Below, one piece after another: positions 30,204 through 39,841 of a stretch of DNA of 64,000 bases. Both the position numbers and the translations under genes were made by a program. The notes beneath the pieces were generated by a model. That model was not told the origin of the DNA and searched no databases. It worked only from the letters and a program-made list of their open reading frames with translations. This DNA is from Saccharomyces mikatae IFO 1815 (lineage: Eukaryota; Ascomycota; Saccharomycetes; Saccharomycetales; Saccharomycetaceae), in NCBI RefSeq assembly GCF_947241705.1, contig NC_079270.1, forward strand, positions 744,001 to 808,000, written 5' to 3'. Each line of letters opens with the position of its first letter. The first letter of the stretch is position 1.

Positions 30204-30240
30204 CTTAATTGTTTAATCAAAGGCTTGATTTTCAATAAAG
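30204..30240 (+). other. Rnt1 processing hairpin downstream of U3
   Basis: An imperfect stem-loop capped by the AGNN-type tetraloop AGGC (30221-30224). Stem pieces are AATCAA/TTGATT, then ATTG/CAAT and CTT/AAG, separated by small internal loops. Rnt1 cuts 14-16 nt from such loops, which predicts a 5' cut near 30205-30207, about +21 to +23 from the mature U3 end. That agrees with the known +21 Rnt1 cut in S. cerevisiae U3. Confidence 0.7.
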
Positions 30241-30479
30241 AGATTGGATTTGCTAGCGTCTTCGTTTATATTTAAATAGTTTGATTGTTTTGTATTGCAT
30301 TCAGTGGTTGTGGCTTCAGCTGGAATTCGTTGTTAGTGACTTGAAAGCGAGATGAATCTTTGAGTGATTGTATGTGAAGCAGCATTGCTGATCAACTTGA
30401 TATTTCATTTATTATCGACAATATACACAACTTCTTACACGGCAGTACGAACAATTGATATACCCGACGAACTACAAAT

Positions 30480-31115
30480 ATGGCTGGTGGAAAGATTCCC
30501 GTTGTAGGAATTGTGGCATGTCTACAGCCTGAAATGGGTATAGGATTTCGGGGTGGTCTACCATGGAGGCTGCCTAAGGAAATGAAGTATTTCAAGCAAG
30601 TCACCACATTGACCAAGGATTCAAATAAACAAAATGCTGTGATAATGGGAAGGAAGACATGGGAATCCATACCACCTAAGTTTCGCCCACTGCCGAATAG
30701 AATGAATGTCATTATATCGAGAAGCTTTAAGGACGATTTCGTTCATGACAAAGAAGAGTCAATAATCAGAAGCAATTCATTAGAAAACGCATTGACCAAC
30801 CTAGAAAACAATTTCCAAGAGCATCTAGAAAGAATTTACGTGATTGGCGGTGGGGAAGTTTATAATCAAATCTTCTCCACCACCGACCATTGGCTCATAA
30901 CAAAAATAAATAAACTAGATGAAAAAGTGCCTCCTCCTATGGATACTTTCCTTGACCTAAAAAGATTAAAGGAGGCATTCAGCGAGCAAAATCCGGCCCA
31001 GTTAAAAGAATTTCTCCCCGCTAAGGTCGAGTTGCCAGAAACGGATTCTAATCAACGCTACTCACAAGAGGAAAAGGGATATTACTTTGAGTTCACTCTG
31101 TACAATCGTAAATGA
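30480..31115 (+). CDS. DFR1: Dihydrofolate reductase
   Basis: Encodes 211 residues, the S. cerevisiae length. Family motifs are in order: IVACLQPEMGIGFRGGLPW (folate and NADPH N-terminal block), MKYFKQVT, MGRKTWESIP, RMNVIISR and YVIGGGEVYNQ. It reduces dihydrofolate to tetrahydrofolate with NADPH and feeds thymidylate, purine and methionine synthesis. MET7, also in this window, polyglutamylates the product. Confidence 0.98.
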   Translation: MAGGKIPVVGIVACLQPEMGIGFRGGLPWRLPKEMKYFKQVTTLTKDSNKQNAVIMGRKTWESIPPKFRPLPNRMNVIISRSFKDDFVHDKEESIIRSNSLENALTNLENNFQEHLERIYVIGGGEVYNQIFSTTDHWLITKINKLDEKVPPPMDTFLDLKRLKEAFSEQNPAQLKEFLPAKVELPETDSNQRYSQEEKGYYFEFTLYNRK

Positions 31116-31559
31116 AACGCTCCGTCCGTATATCTTCTGTATTATCATTAAGTAGTAATAGAAGTGATAAGCCCCATTTTCAACCTGAGGCTCGAGAACG
31201 CGAAACGTCAGCAGGGTAATCATTTGACACCTAAACGACCTTCAGCCTTACCTGCTTTATCCCTTCAACGGCGCCTGCCATTATGTAAAACAATAGTAAT
31301 CGTTTGTGATCACCGTTGTCAAACTTGACGCGCTTAAACTAAAGCTTTTGTTTTTGGCCTCGTTCCTGCATTCAACAAAAGGTCGTGATATACCGTCACA
31401 GAGTCGTTAAAGGTATGATTTATAAACTATCTTGTTTTGTATCTTGTAGTTCCAGATCCAGTTAGATCTCTTTCTTTCTAAACCAGTCTGTGAGTCCGAT
31501 CTTACATTTTACCAAAGACATCATACGTCCAAGTGTATCCTGCTGATTTATAAGGGAAA
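31116..31559. other. DFR1-HES1 intergenic region
   Basis: A 444-bp region. CGCGAAA (31199-31205) within ACGCGAAAC fits SBF/MBF-type sites and lies 355 bp upstream of HES1; whether it is used is unknown. Otherwise nothing notable. Confidence 0.35.
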
Positions 31560-32864
31560 ATGTCTCAACACGCAAACTCATCATCTTGGACTTCTTTTTT
31601 GAAATCGATTAGTTCATTTAATGGAGATCTGTCGTCTTTGTCTGCGCCACCATTTATTCTTTCTCCCACTTCCTTAACGGAGTTTTCTCAATATTGGGCT
31701 GAACATCCAGACTTATTTCTTGAGCCATCATTTATTGATGGTGAAAACTATAAGGACCATTGTCCCTCAGACCCTAATGTGGAATCACAAGAAGTGGCGC
31801 GAATGTTGGCAGTAGTTAGATGGTTCATTTCAACTTTGAGATCACAATATTCCTCTAGAAGTGAATCGATGGGCTCTGAAAAGAAGCCTTTAAATCCCTT
31901 TTTAGGTGAAGTATTTGTTGGTAAGTGGCTAAATGATGAACATCCAGAGTTCGGTGAAACAGTGCTTTTGAGTGAGCAGGTTTCACACCATCCACCTATG
32001 ACGGCTTTTTCGATCTTCAACGAAAAGAATGACGTTTCTCTTCAAGGCTACAATCAAATCAAAACTGGGTTTACTAAAACGTTGACACTAACCGTTAAGC
32101 CATACGGACATGTTCTTTTAAAGATCAAAAATGAAACCTATTTGATTACAACTCCGCCTTTACACATCGAAGGTATTTTGGTCGCCTCCCCCTTTGTTGA
32201 ATTAGGAGGTAGATCATTTATACAGTCATCAAACGGTATGTTATGTGTTATAGAATATTCAGGAAGAGGGTATTTTACGGGCAAGAAGAACTCTTTCAAG
32301 GCGAGAATCTATAGAAAACCCCAAGAGCATAATCATAAGGAGAATGCTCTATATATAATCTCAGGTCAATGGTCTGGCGTCTCAACAATTATAAAAAAAG
32401 ACTCGCAAGTTTCACATCAGTTCTATGATTCGTCAAAAACCCCTGCTGAACATCTATTAGTAAAGCCAATCGAGGAACAATATCCTTTAGAAAGTAGGAG
32501 AGCTTGGAAGGATGTGGCAGAAGCAATTAGGTTGGGCAACAATAGTATGATAAAAAAGACTAAGGAAGAACTAGAAAATAAACAAAGAGCTTTGAGAGAA
32601 CAAGAACGTGTGAAGGGTGTCGAATGGCAAAGAAGATGGTTTAAACAAGTGGACTATATGAATGATGATAAATCGAATGATGCAGAAAAGGCAAGTGAAG
32701 GTGATGTTTTTAAAAAATTGGCATCCAAGCTGCAGCTCTCTGTGAAAAATGTGCCAAGTGGGACGTTAATTGGTGGGAAAGAAGATAAAAAGGACGTTTC
32801 AACCGCTTTGCATTGGAGATTTGATAAAGATCTGTGGATGAATGAGAGGGAGATTACTATATAA
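31560..32864 (+). CDS. HES1: Oxysterol-binding protein homologue (Osh5)
   Basis: Encodes 434 residues, the length of S. cerevisiae Hes1/Osh5 and essentially only the ORD lipid-binding domain, with no PH or ankyrin part. The signature EQVSHHPP (139-146) and LNPFLGE (111-117) are present; these residues contact the phosphoinositide headgroup. A charged C-terminal helix region ([24 protein letters not shown]) ends the domain. It moves sterol and PI4P between membranes and is the close paralogue of Kes1/Osh4. Confidence 0.97.
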   Translation: MSQHANSSSWTSFLKSISSFNGDLSSLSAPPFILSPTSLTEFSQYWAEHPDLFLEPSFIDGENYKDHCPSDPNVESQEVARMLAVVRWFISTLRSQYSSRSESMGSEKKPLNPFLGEVFVGKWLNDEHPEFGETVLLSEQVSHHPPMTAFSIFNEKNDVSLQGYNQIKTGFTKTLTLTVKPYGHVLLKIKNETYLITTPPLHIEGILVASPFVELGGRSFIQSSNGMLCVIEYSGRGYFTGKKNSFKARIYRKPQEHNHKENALYIISGQWSGVSTIIKKDSQVSHQFYDSSKTPAEHLLVKPIEEQYPLESRRAWKDVAEAIRLGNNSMIKKTKEELENKQRALREQERVKGVEWQRRWFKQVDYMNDDKSNDAEKASEGDVFKKLASKLQLSVKNVPSGTLIGGKEDKKDVSTALHWRFDKDLWMNEREITI

Positions 32865-32872
32865 ACATAAAT
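32862..32872 (-). other. Perfect ARS consensus match after HES1
   Basis: TAAACATAAAT is the reverse complement of a perfect WTTTAYRTTTW, overlapping the HES1 stop codon. It is a weak origin candidate because such matches are common. Confidence 0.2.
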
Positions 32873-33231
32873 GTTCGTAAAAAGAAAATTTAAGAATTCC
32901 ATAATAACTTTGTTTTTATGACCCATTCCTGAAATGGTTTTTTTTTACATATTTTATCTTTTTCTCTAGAATTTCGATATTCTACGAGGAAGTTTTTCAA
33001 TAAATTTCAAGCATAATTATGGGGATTGTAAAGGTCCACCTGCATCTCACTTTGATGAGTTAAATTACTCGCTAGATGTTTATTGCCTGGTAATATATAT
33101 ATTTAGAGATAAATTTCTTGGAGATTATATACATAGGAGATACACATCCATATTATGTATTAGAAAAAAATCTCGAAGAAAAAAAGAAAAGATTTCAGCA
33201 AATAAAGAACAACCAGCAGTGAAATAACTCA
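32873..33231. other. HES1 to DUF218-like gene intergenic region
   Basis: An AT-rich region with an A-rich leader (33165-33190) directly before the next gene. Nothing else recognised. Confidence 0.3.
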
Positions 33232-34131
33232 ATGTGTAGAGAAGTAGAACTGATTTTAGTGCCGTGCCATTCGATATGGAAATCCTCAATACCATTTGGT
33301 GATGGAACACTTAATCTGGGCCAGTCGCCTGATTACTGGCATTTGGCACCTTTCCAGTACGAGGGTAATGATCATTTAGCGTTCATTAAGCATGGCCTAA
33401 CAGCCATTAAGATTCTCCTTCAAAAAGCAGACAGTGCTGTCGTTATATTCAGTGGATCACAAACTAAAAAGGAAGCAGGCGTTATTTCTGAGGCGCAAAG
33501 TTACTATTTTTTATTTGAAAGGCTAATAAGATATGTAATGTGCAATGATGACATCAACATTCCGAATTTTGATGACGAAATCCATTATTTATTGGAAGAT
33601 ATCAAATGCTCACTAATCACTCAAAAAATAGATGTTGATGAATTATTCTATGGCGGTTCGATCACTACTGAAGAATTCTCGTTAGACTCATTTGATAATT
33701 TAATATACTCAATCTATAGGTTTGAAGAGATCACTAAGAAATTTCCACAGAAGATAACCATAATTGGCTTCGCGTTTAAAATGTCAAGATTTATCAATTG
33801 CCATGCCAGGGCTATTGACTACCCGCAATCAAACATAACTTACATAGGAATTGACCCTGAACCAATGAACTACAACCAAACACAACTTTTAAAGTATTAT
33901 AATGATCTAATACAAATGGAACATGAAAATGCACTGAGCTTATTCTCATCGGATTGGTATGCTACGAAAGATAGATTACTAACCAAAAAGAAATCTCGCA
34001 ACCCATTCAAAAGAACAGCGTCATACACTAAAAATGTTCTCTTCAATGGCAGCACATGGATCGAGGATGACAAAAAGTATTTTGAGACGAATATAAAGTG
34101 CAAAATGCCATGGTCACTACAACAGAAATAA
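33232..34131 (+). CDS. Uncharacterised DUF218-like protein (YOR238W orthologue)
   Basis: Encodes 299 residues. It matches the position and character of S. cerevisiae YOR238W, a cytoplasmic protein of unknown function. The sequence has a DUF218/YdcF-like plan: an early ILVPCHSIW-type strand, then VIFSGSQTKKEAGVISEAQSYY with the SG-x-Q and SEA motifs, and later TIIGFAFKMSRF. No signal peptide or membrane helix is seen. Bacterial relatives of this fold are linked to cell-envelope metabolism, but no reaction can be assigned here. Confidence 0.85.
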   Translation: MCREVELILVPCHSIWKSSIPFGDGTLNLGQSPDYWHLAPFQYEGNDHLAFIKHGLTAIKILLQKADSAVVIFSGSQTKKEAGVISEAQSYYFLFERLIRYVMCNDDINIPNFDDEIHYLLEDIKCSLITQKIDVDELFYGGSITTEEFSLDSFDNLIYSIYRFEEITKKFPQKITIIGFAFKMSRFINCHARAIDYPQSNITYIGIDPEPMNYNQTQLLKYYNDLIQMEHENALSLFSSDWYATKDRLLTKKKSRNPFKRTASYTKNVLFNGSTWIEDDKKYFETNIKCKMPWSLQQK

Positions 34132-34408
34132 AAGGCTTAAATCACTACAAAATATAAGATAAATAAACGCATATCACTACATAACTCGTATAAACAAGTT
34201 ATATACTGGACTATGTTTACTGTAGCAAGTACGCTTAGATTTCCTCTCATATGAGAGAATTCGCGTTGAAAAAAAAGCTTCGTCAAACCAGAAAAAAAAC
34301 CTAGGATTAGACAAAAGGTCTTTTGGTCAAGTAAACAAGAAGTGGCACCATAGCTGGGAGAATTCAAACCAATTGTCCAGTAAATAAGCTGTTAATAACT
34401 GATTTAGT

Positions 34409-36374
34409 ATGGGTGTTGCTGATTTAATCAAGAAATTCGAAAGTATCTCAAAAGAAGAAGGAGATCCTGCCGTTGATACGAGTAGCAGGTCAAAGCCACT
34501 CAAATCTGACGACGAGGCCAGGGACCCGTCCGAACAAGAGCTACCTGTTATTTCTCAAGAAGACAATGTGATTGCAATTGGAACATCCAACGATGACGGA
34601 TTAGCAGAAGAGCCTTTAGAAATAAGGTCCCAAAAACCTGAGACTAGCGAAGAACAGGAAAAGGAGAGTTCCGGAAAGGAGGAAGAAATGGGCTTCAATA
34701 GCGGGAACGAAGTGGATTCTAAAACTCAAAAAAATGATTCCGACGTTGGTGATTTTCAAGAGTCCAAAGAAATCAAAGAGACAAGTACTGAAGTTCCTGC
34801 AAACAATACTGTTGAATCCGATGCTATCGAAGAAAACTTGGCTAAGGAAACTGAAGGAATTGCTGGCTCGAAACAAGAAGAAAACGAAGAAAAGGAAGAA
34901 CACGTCGAACCAAAAGAGGTTTCTTCGAATAATTCATCTGAATCAATTGAAGAGGGTTCTGAATCTGAAGAGGATGCTGACATCGAGCAATCTAATAGCG
35001 AAGAACCTCAAAACTCCGAAAACAATACTTTGCAAGCTAATGATGCCTCTACATGTTCTACAACTTCTAAGAACAGAAAAAAAAAAAACAAAAAGAAAAA
35101 CAAGAAGAAGAAAAATGCCAATGCCAATGCCAACGCTGATATCGAAGCCAGTACCAGTACCAGTAACAATACCAATAACAGTACCGGAAACAGTACCTGT
35201 AGAAGTGGCGATACAGCCAACACCAATATCAATATTACCGACGCCACTATGTCATCAACAAGCTCTGCAGTTCAAGAAGTGAACAATTTAGAGGTTGTTG
35301 ATGACCCTTGTCTTAGGCATTGATCAACAGCATGACAAGGAGCATTTAAAAGCACTAACCCAAGATGTAAAGGAAGAGACGTTAGAAAACATTGCACATG
35401 AGGGGAAAGGCAACGATGGCATGGATGACAAGAATGCGACAGAAAAATCAGATTTCGAAAAATCAGATACTGAAGGTTCAAGAATAGGCCGTGATTTACC
35501 ATTTGAATTTGGGAAACGAAACTTAACTGAAGAATCTGACGTTTGGGATCATAACGCTTGGGATAATGTCGAATGGGGTGAAGAACAAGTTCAGCAAGCA
35601 GAGGAAAAAATCAAAGAGCAATTTAAACATCCTGTTCCTGATTTTGACAAAAAGTTATACAACGAAAATCCAGCACGTTACTGGGACATTTTTTATAAGA
35701 ATAACAAAGAAAACTTTTTCAAAGACAGAAAGTGGTTACAAATTGAATTTCCAGTCTTATACGCATCTACAAGGAAAGATGCAGATCCCGTTACAATATT
35801 TGAAATTGGTTGTGGAGCAGGTAACACTTTCTTCCCAATCTTGAAAGATAATGAAAACGAAAACTTGAAAATAATAGCAGCAGATTTTGCCCCAAGAGCA
35901 GTTGAATTAGTCAAAAATTCCGAACAGTTCAATTCTCAGTATGGTCACGCCACAGTGTGGGATTTAGCGAATCCCGATGGCAACTTACCTGATGGTGTCG
36001 CTCCTCATTCGGTGGACATTGCAGTGATGATATTTGTCTTTAGCGCTTTGGCTCCCAATCAATGGGATCAAGCCATGGATAACCTTCACAAAATTCTAAA
36101 ACCAGGTGGCAAGATCATATTCCGTGACTACGGTGCATATGATTTAACTCAAGTTAGATTTAAAAAGAACAGGATACTAGAGGAGAACTTTTACGTTAGA
36201 GGTGATGGAACAAGAGTTTATTTTTTCTCAGAAGAGAAACTAAGAGAAATTTTTACCAAAAAGTACTTCCTGGAGAATAAAATTGGAACCGATAGAAGAT
36301 TATTAGTTAATAGAAAAAGACAACTAAAAATGTATCGTTGTTGGGTACAAGCTGTTTTTGATGTTCCTCAATAG
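34409..36374 (+). CDS. ABP140: tRNA(Thr/Ser) m3C32 methyltransferase and actin-binding protein, made by +1 frameshift
   Basis: Two overlapping frames form one gene. Frame 1 (34409 to CTT at 35312-35314, 302 residues) begins MGVADLIKKFESISKEE, the actin-binding Lifeact peptide, and is then acidic and low-complexity with a Lys-rich run and an Asn-Ala repeat. Frame 2 resumes at GGC 35316 and runs to 36374 (352 residues). The slippery heptamer CTTAGGC (35312-35318) is the known site. Without shifting, frame 1 stops three codons later. The fused product is 654 residues (S. cerevisiae 628). SAM motif I (FEIGCGAG) is at about 464-471. Also called TRM140; it makes 3-methylcytidine at tRNA position 32. 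Confidence 0.96.
35312..35318 (+). other. Programmed +1 ribosomal frameshift site
   Basis: CTT-AGG-C in frame 1, followed by CAT TGA. Slippage of the CTT-decoding tRNA-Leu at the slowly decoded AGG codon skips A35315 and resumes at GGC ATT GAT. This is the same heptamer used by Ty1 elements and S. cerevisiae ABP140. Confidence 0.93.
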
Positions 36375-36778
36375 AAGGGCGCAGAATAATACACCCATTC
36401 TTTTCTCAGATAAGAAAACTGTTATTTCGTCGAGCATATTATTCTAGTGTTATTAATTTCTTTTTTCCTATATCATCGCTTATTTTCTGTATTTTTATCT
36501 GTTATTACCCCCCATATAATTCATCTTATAAGTCTATACCCTCAAAACCATCTATCGTTTTAATATTGTCTATTTCTATTTGATCCTTTTCACTATAATT
36601 AGGTGAAGTGAATTGCTTTTACTATGGTCCTGTGAAAAATTACCCTAATTTACTAGTTCGTTTCGGATGAATTTGAAAAATCCTATCTAACCATATTCTA
36701 TTATCCATTCAAAAAGATGGAAGATAAAAACACTTGTGATTTTCGCCTCAGTGCAGTTAGATTTACTTCTATTTCTTG
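36375..36778. other. ABP140-MET7 intergenic region
   Basis: A 404-bp, very AT-rich region with T/C-rich tracts near 36455-36500. No factor site is recognised. Confidence 0.3.
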
Positions 36779-38263
36779 ATGATAATCAGGAATCCATTAA
36801 GGATGGTCGGCAAAACTTATCATGACGCTGTTACCGCGCTAAACTCTCTGCAATCAAATTATGCCAATATCATGGCCATACGTCAAACCGGTGATCGTAA
36901 AAACATTATGACATTATTGGAAATGCATGAATGGTCCAGAAGAATTGGTTACGCTGCATCAGACTTCAATAAGTTAAATATTGTTCACATTACAGGCACA
37001 AAAGGTAAAGGTTCTACCGCAGCTTTTACCTCATCCATTTTAGGTCAGTATAAAGAGAAACTGCCACGTATTGGGTTATATACATCCCCACATCTAAGGT
37101 CAGTGAGAGAAAGAATAAGAATCAATGGGGAGCCGATTTCTGAGAAGAAATTTGCAAAATACTTCTTCGAAGTTTGGGATCGTTTAGATAAAACAACTTC
37201 ACCCCTGGATAAATTTCCACATATGGTTCCAGGAAGTAAGCCTGGCTATTTCAAGTTCCTTACTTTGCTGTCATTCCATACTTTCATACAAGAAGGCTGT
37301 AAAAGTTGTGTCTACGAAGTCGGTGTTGGAGGTGAATTAGATAGCACCAATATAATCCAAAAGCCAACTGTGTGCGGTGTTACCTTATTAGGAATAGACC
37401 ATACGTTCATGCTAGGTGATACCATTGAAGAAATTGCTTGGAATAAAGGTGGGATTTTTAAGCCTGAAACACCAGCATTCACTGTTGAAAAACAGCCTTC
37501 TAAAGGGTTGATAGTGTTGAAAGAAAGAGCTGCGGAACGGAAAACAACATTAACAGAAGTATCCGTATTTAAGCAGTTGCAGAACGTCAAGCTTGGAATT
37601 GCGGGTGAATTTCAGAAAAGTAACGCATCCCTAGCCATTATATTGGCTTCTGAAGTTTTATACTCGTCCAATATACTAAAAGAGAAGATCGGTTGTAATT
37701 CGGATGCTCCGATTCCTGAGAAGTTTATAATTGGTCTACAAAGCACTAACTGGGAGGGCAGATGTCAAGTTTTAGAGAGAGGAAAAAACGTTTGGTATAT
37801 TGATGGTGCCCATACCAAAGATAGTATGGTAGCAGCATCAACATGGTTCAGAGACACGGTCTGTTTGTCTAAGAAGAAAAAGATTTTACTTTTCAATCAA
37901 CAAAGCAGAGATGCCAATGCTCTTGTTAATAACCTACATTTGGCTGTTTCTCCAGATGTCACTTTCGATGATGTGATATTTACCACAAATATTACCTGGA
38001 AATCAGGCTCTTACAGTGCTGATCTGGTTTCTATGAATACTTCCCAGGAAGACGTGGAAAAATTAAAAGTTCAGGATTCATTGGCTAAAAATTGGAGCAA
38101 AATAGACAATAATTGTGCCCGGACACATGTAACAACAAATATAGAAGAAGCAAATGAATTGATTGAAATGTTATACGATGAACCTGTAGATATATTTGTA
38201 ACCGGTTCATTACATCTTGTTGGTGGATTGTTGGTGGTTTTTGATAGAATAAATGTAAAGTAG
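36779..38263 (+). CDS. MET7: Folylpolyglutamate synthase
   Basis: Encodes 494 residues from the ATG at 36779. A TAG at 36758-36760 closes the frame upstream, so the longer S. cerevisiae form (548 residues as I recall) has no counterpart here. The start MIIRNPLRMVGKTYHDAVTAL is basic and could act as a mitochondrial presequence; the ATG at 36803 (MVGKT) is an alternative start. The Mur-ligase P-loop GTKGKGS is at 73-79, and the family motifs HLRSVRERIRINGEPIS, GVGGELDSTN, LGIDHTFMLG and WYIDGAHTKDS follow. It adds glutamates to tetrahydrofolate in cytosol and mitochondria, needed for methionine synthesis and mtDNA maintenance. Confidence 0.95.
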   Translation: MIIRNPLRMVGKTYHDAVTALNSLQSNYANIMAIRQTGDRKNIMTLLEMHEWSRRIGYAASDFNKLNIVHITGTKGKGSTAAFTSSILGQYKEKLPRIGLYTSPHLRSVRERIRINGEPISEKKFAKYFFEVWDRLDKTTSPLDKFPHMVPGSKPGYFKFLTLLSFHTFIQEGCKSCVYEVGVGGELDSTNIIQKPTVCGVTLLGIDHTFMLGDTIEEIAWNKGGIFKPETPAFTVEKQPSKGLIVLKERAAERKTTLTEVSVFKQLQNVKLGIAGEFQKSNASLAIILASEVLYSSNILKEKIGCNSDAPIPEKFIIGLQSTNWEGRCQVLERGKNVWYIDGAHTKDSMVAASTWFRDTVCLSKKKKILLFNQQSRDANALVNNLHLAVSPDVTFDDVIFTTNITWKSGSYSADLVSMNTSQEDVEKLKVQDSLAKNWSKIDNNCARTHVTTNIEEANELIEMLYDEPVDIFVTGSLHLVGGLLVVFDRINVK

Positions 38264-38355
38264 CTCGGACGTTAAGAACATGCCTGATAAAATTCATGTG
38301 CATCCATTTATTTGTTAATAAGACTTATTTAGTTATTTAATCTTAAAATTCGTAA

Positions 38356-39471
38356 TTACAAGTCAATACAAGGCTGGTCTGTAATATCTTTCCCATACCA
38401 TATTGTCCATGTCTTGAAGTATTTATTATTTAAACCTGAGCCCTTCTGTTCGTATTCCTCCATTGCTCTCATGGCACTGGAAATATCGTAAAAAAATATG
38501 GAAACGCATAACTTTCTTGATACAATAGGTGTTATTTCTAAAATCTCCCCGAAATTCTGGAAATCCTTTTCTAGTTCCCGAACATTAATAGTTTCCAGGT
38601 TTTGCGATCTGTCCTGATTCGATTTGTTGAATACTGTTTTTGTGGAGCTTTTTTTCACAATCAAGCATCTTGATATGAGTTTTTCCTCTTCTACTATTCT
38701 GTTTACCGATTGTTCTTTAATAACGTTTTCATATGTGCTTTCGAGGAAGATCCATTCCGGCTTTAATCGGACCCCATTAACTTTGAAGACACTCGTATTT
38801 GCGTATCTCATAAATGATTGAGCCCCATCATAGTTTAAGAAGAAAAGGTCAACCTTATGTAAAGAACGTTCTGGAGTATCATACCTGTAAACAATAATCC
38901 TTTCTAATGAACCCCCACGTACTTGAGACAGTACGCTAGCAATACCTGTACCGCGCGGTATATCGCTTATTGACACTGATCTTGTTTTAAGAAAGGCAGG
39001 ATTTTGAATGCCTGCTATTTTCTCATTAGCGAATGTGGTTTCCATTGCATACCGTTTATCCTTCGCAACCGAATTTTGGTTAATATATTCGCTATTCTCA
39101 TAGAAATTCTTAACTGTTGTGTCTGTTTGTTTATTGTTGTCATCGTCCATGAGAAAAAAATATCCCTGTGAATGGTGCTGTTTTTTCCAAAGCTGTTGGT
39201 CATTTTTTTCTTCTCTTCTTAACGGTCTCTTATTAATGCTTGCTCTAAAGGGTGTATAAGAATCAGAACCACATGACTCTGTTCCATCACCAAATAAATA
39301 AGCTTTAGCAAATCGCCTAAAGCCAATGAGCTCGTTCCCATTCGAACCAGACGAGTCATTGAAAAATGAAAAAAAAGATGATCTTCTCGATCTCAAAACT
39401 TTCTTCCTCAAATCTCCTGATTCCTTATGTTTCGTATAGACTTCTTTATTTGGATAGTAATTATTGTGCAT
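38356..39471 (-). CDS. SSP2: Sporulation protein Ssp2 with RNA-recognition-like domain
   Basis: Encodes 371 residues, the S. cerevisiae length. The N-terminal part is basic and low-complexity; the C-terminal half carries an RRM-like region (VNVRELEKDFQNFGEILEITPIV and VSIFFYDISSAMRAMEEYE). Ssp2 activates the meiosis-specific MAP kinase Smk1 by driving its autophosphorylation during spore-wall formation. It is convergent with MET7 (93 bp apart). Confidence 0.92.
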   Translation of the reverse strand: MHNNYYPNKEVYTKHKESGDLRKKVLRSRRSSFFSFFNDSSGSNGNELIGFRRFAKAYLFGDGTESCGSDSYTPFRASINKRPLRREEKNDQQLWKKQHHSQGYFFLMDDDNNKQTDTTVKNFYENSEYINQNSVAKDKRYAMETTFANEKIAGIQNPAFLKTRSVSISDIPRGTGIASVLSQVRGGSLERIIVYRYDTPERSLHKVDLFFLNYDGAQSFMRYANTSVFKVNGVRLKPEWIFLESTYENVIKEQSVNRIVEEEKLISRCLIVKKSSTKTVFNKSNQDRSQNLETINVRELEKDFQNFGEILEITPIVSRKLCVSIFFYDISSAMRAMEEYEQKGSGLNNKYFKTWTIWYGKDITDQPCIDL

Positions 39472-39841
39472 TTAATGGAATTATACGTTTTATGTTTTAT
39501 TATTTTTATCTTCGTTGATTTTCGACTTCAACACGCGAGGATACTTTCCTCTTTTGTTTATAAATTATTGATAGCTACCGGATAGTAATTCCCTAGTTCT
39601 CAGGTTCTTCTCTTTGAGGAACGCGATTACTTACTTCGATAGAATACACCTTGAAAGTGTTCTTTCTATGTACAAATGCTTAATCTTTGTGCGCCATCCG
39701 CGAATACATATTTACCGACGCCTCAAATAACACAACATAGGATCATGAAAAATAGCGTATAAGAAAGTGCTTCCGACAGAAAAAGTAAACTAATATACAC
39801 GAGATATGACAGTTCGTAAAACTATGGCAGTTCTTAAAACT
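39472..39841. other. SSP2 upstream region and PUS7 3' region
   Basis: A 370-bp region with a perfect ARS consensus match TTTTATGTTTT at 39488-39498 (weak candidate). A partial mid-sporulation element (GCGCACAAAG on the minus strand, about 39685-39694) differs from the Ndt80 consensus, so I do not call it. Confidence 0.3.

Noticed and set aside
34734-35282. 182-residue ORF in another frame of ABP140, Lys-rich with PVPVTIP repeats
   Set aside because: It is the shadow of the acidic repeat-rich ABP140 reading frame.
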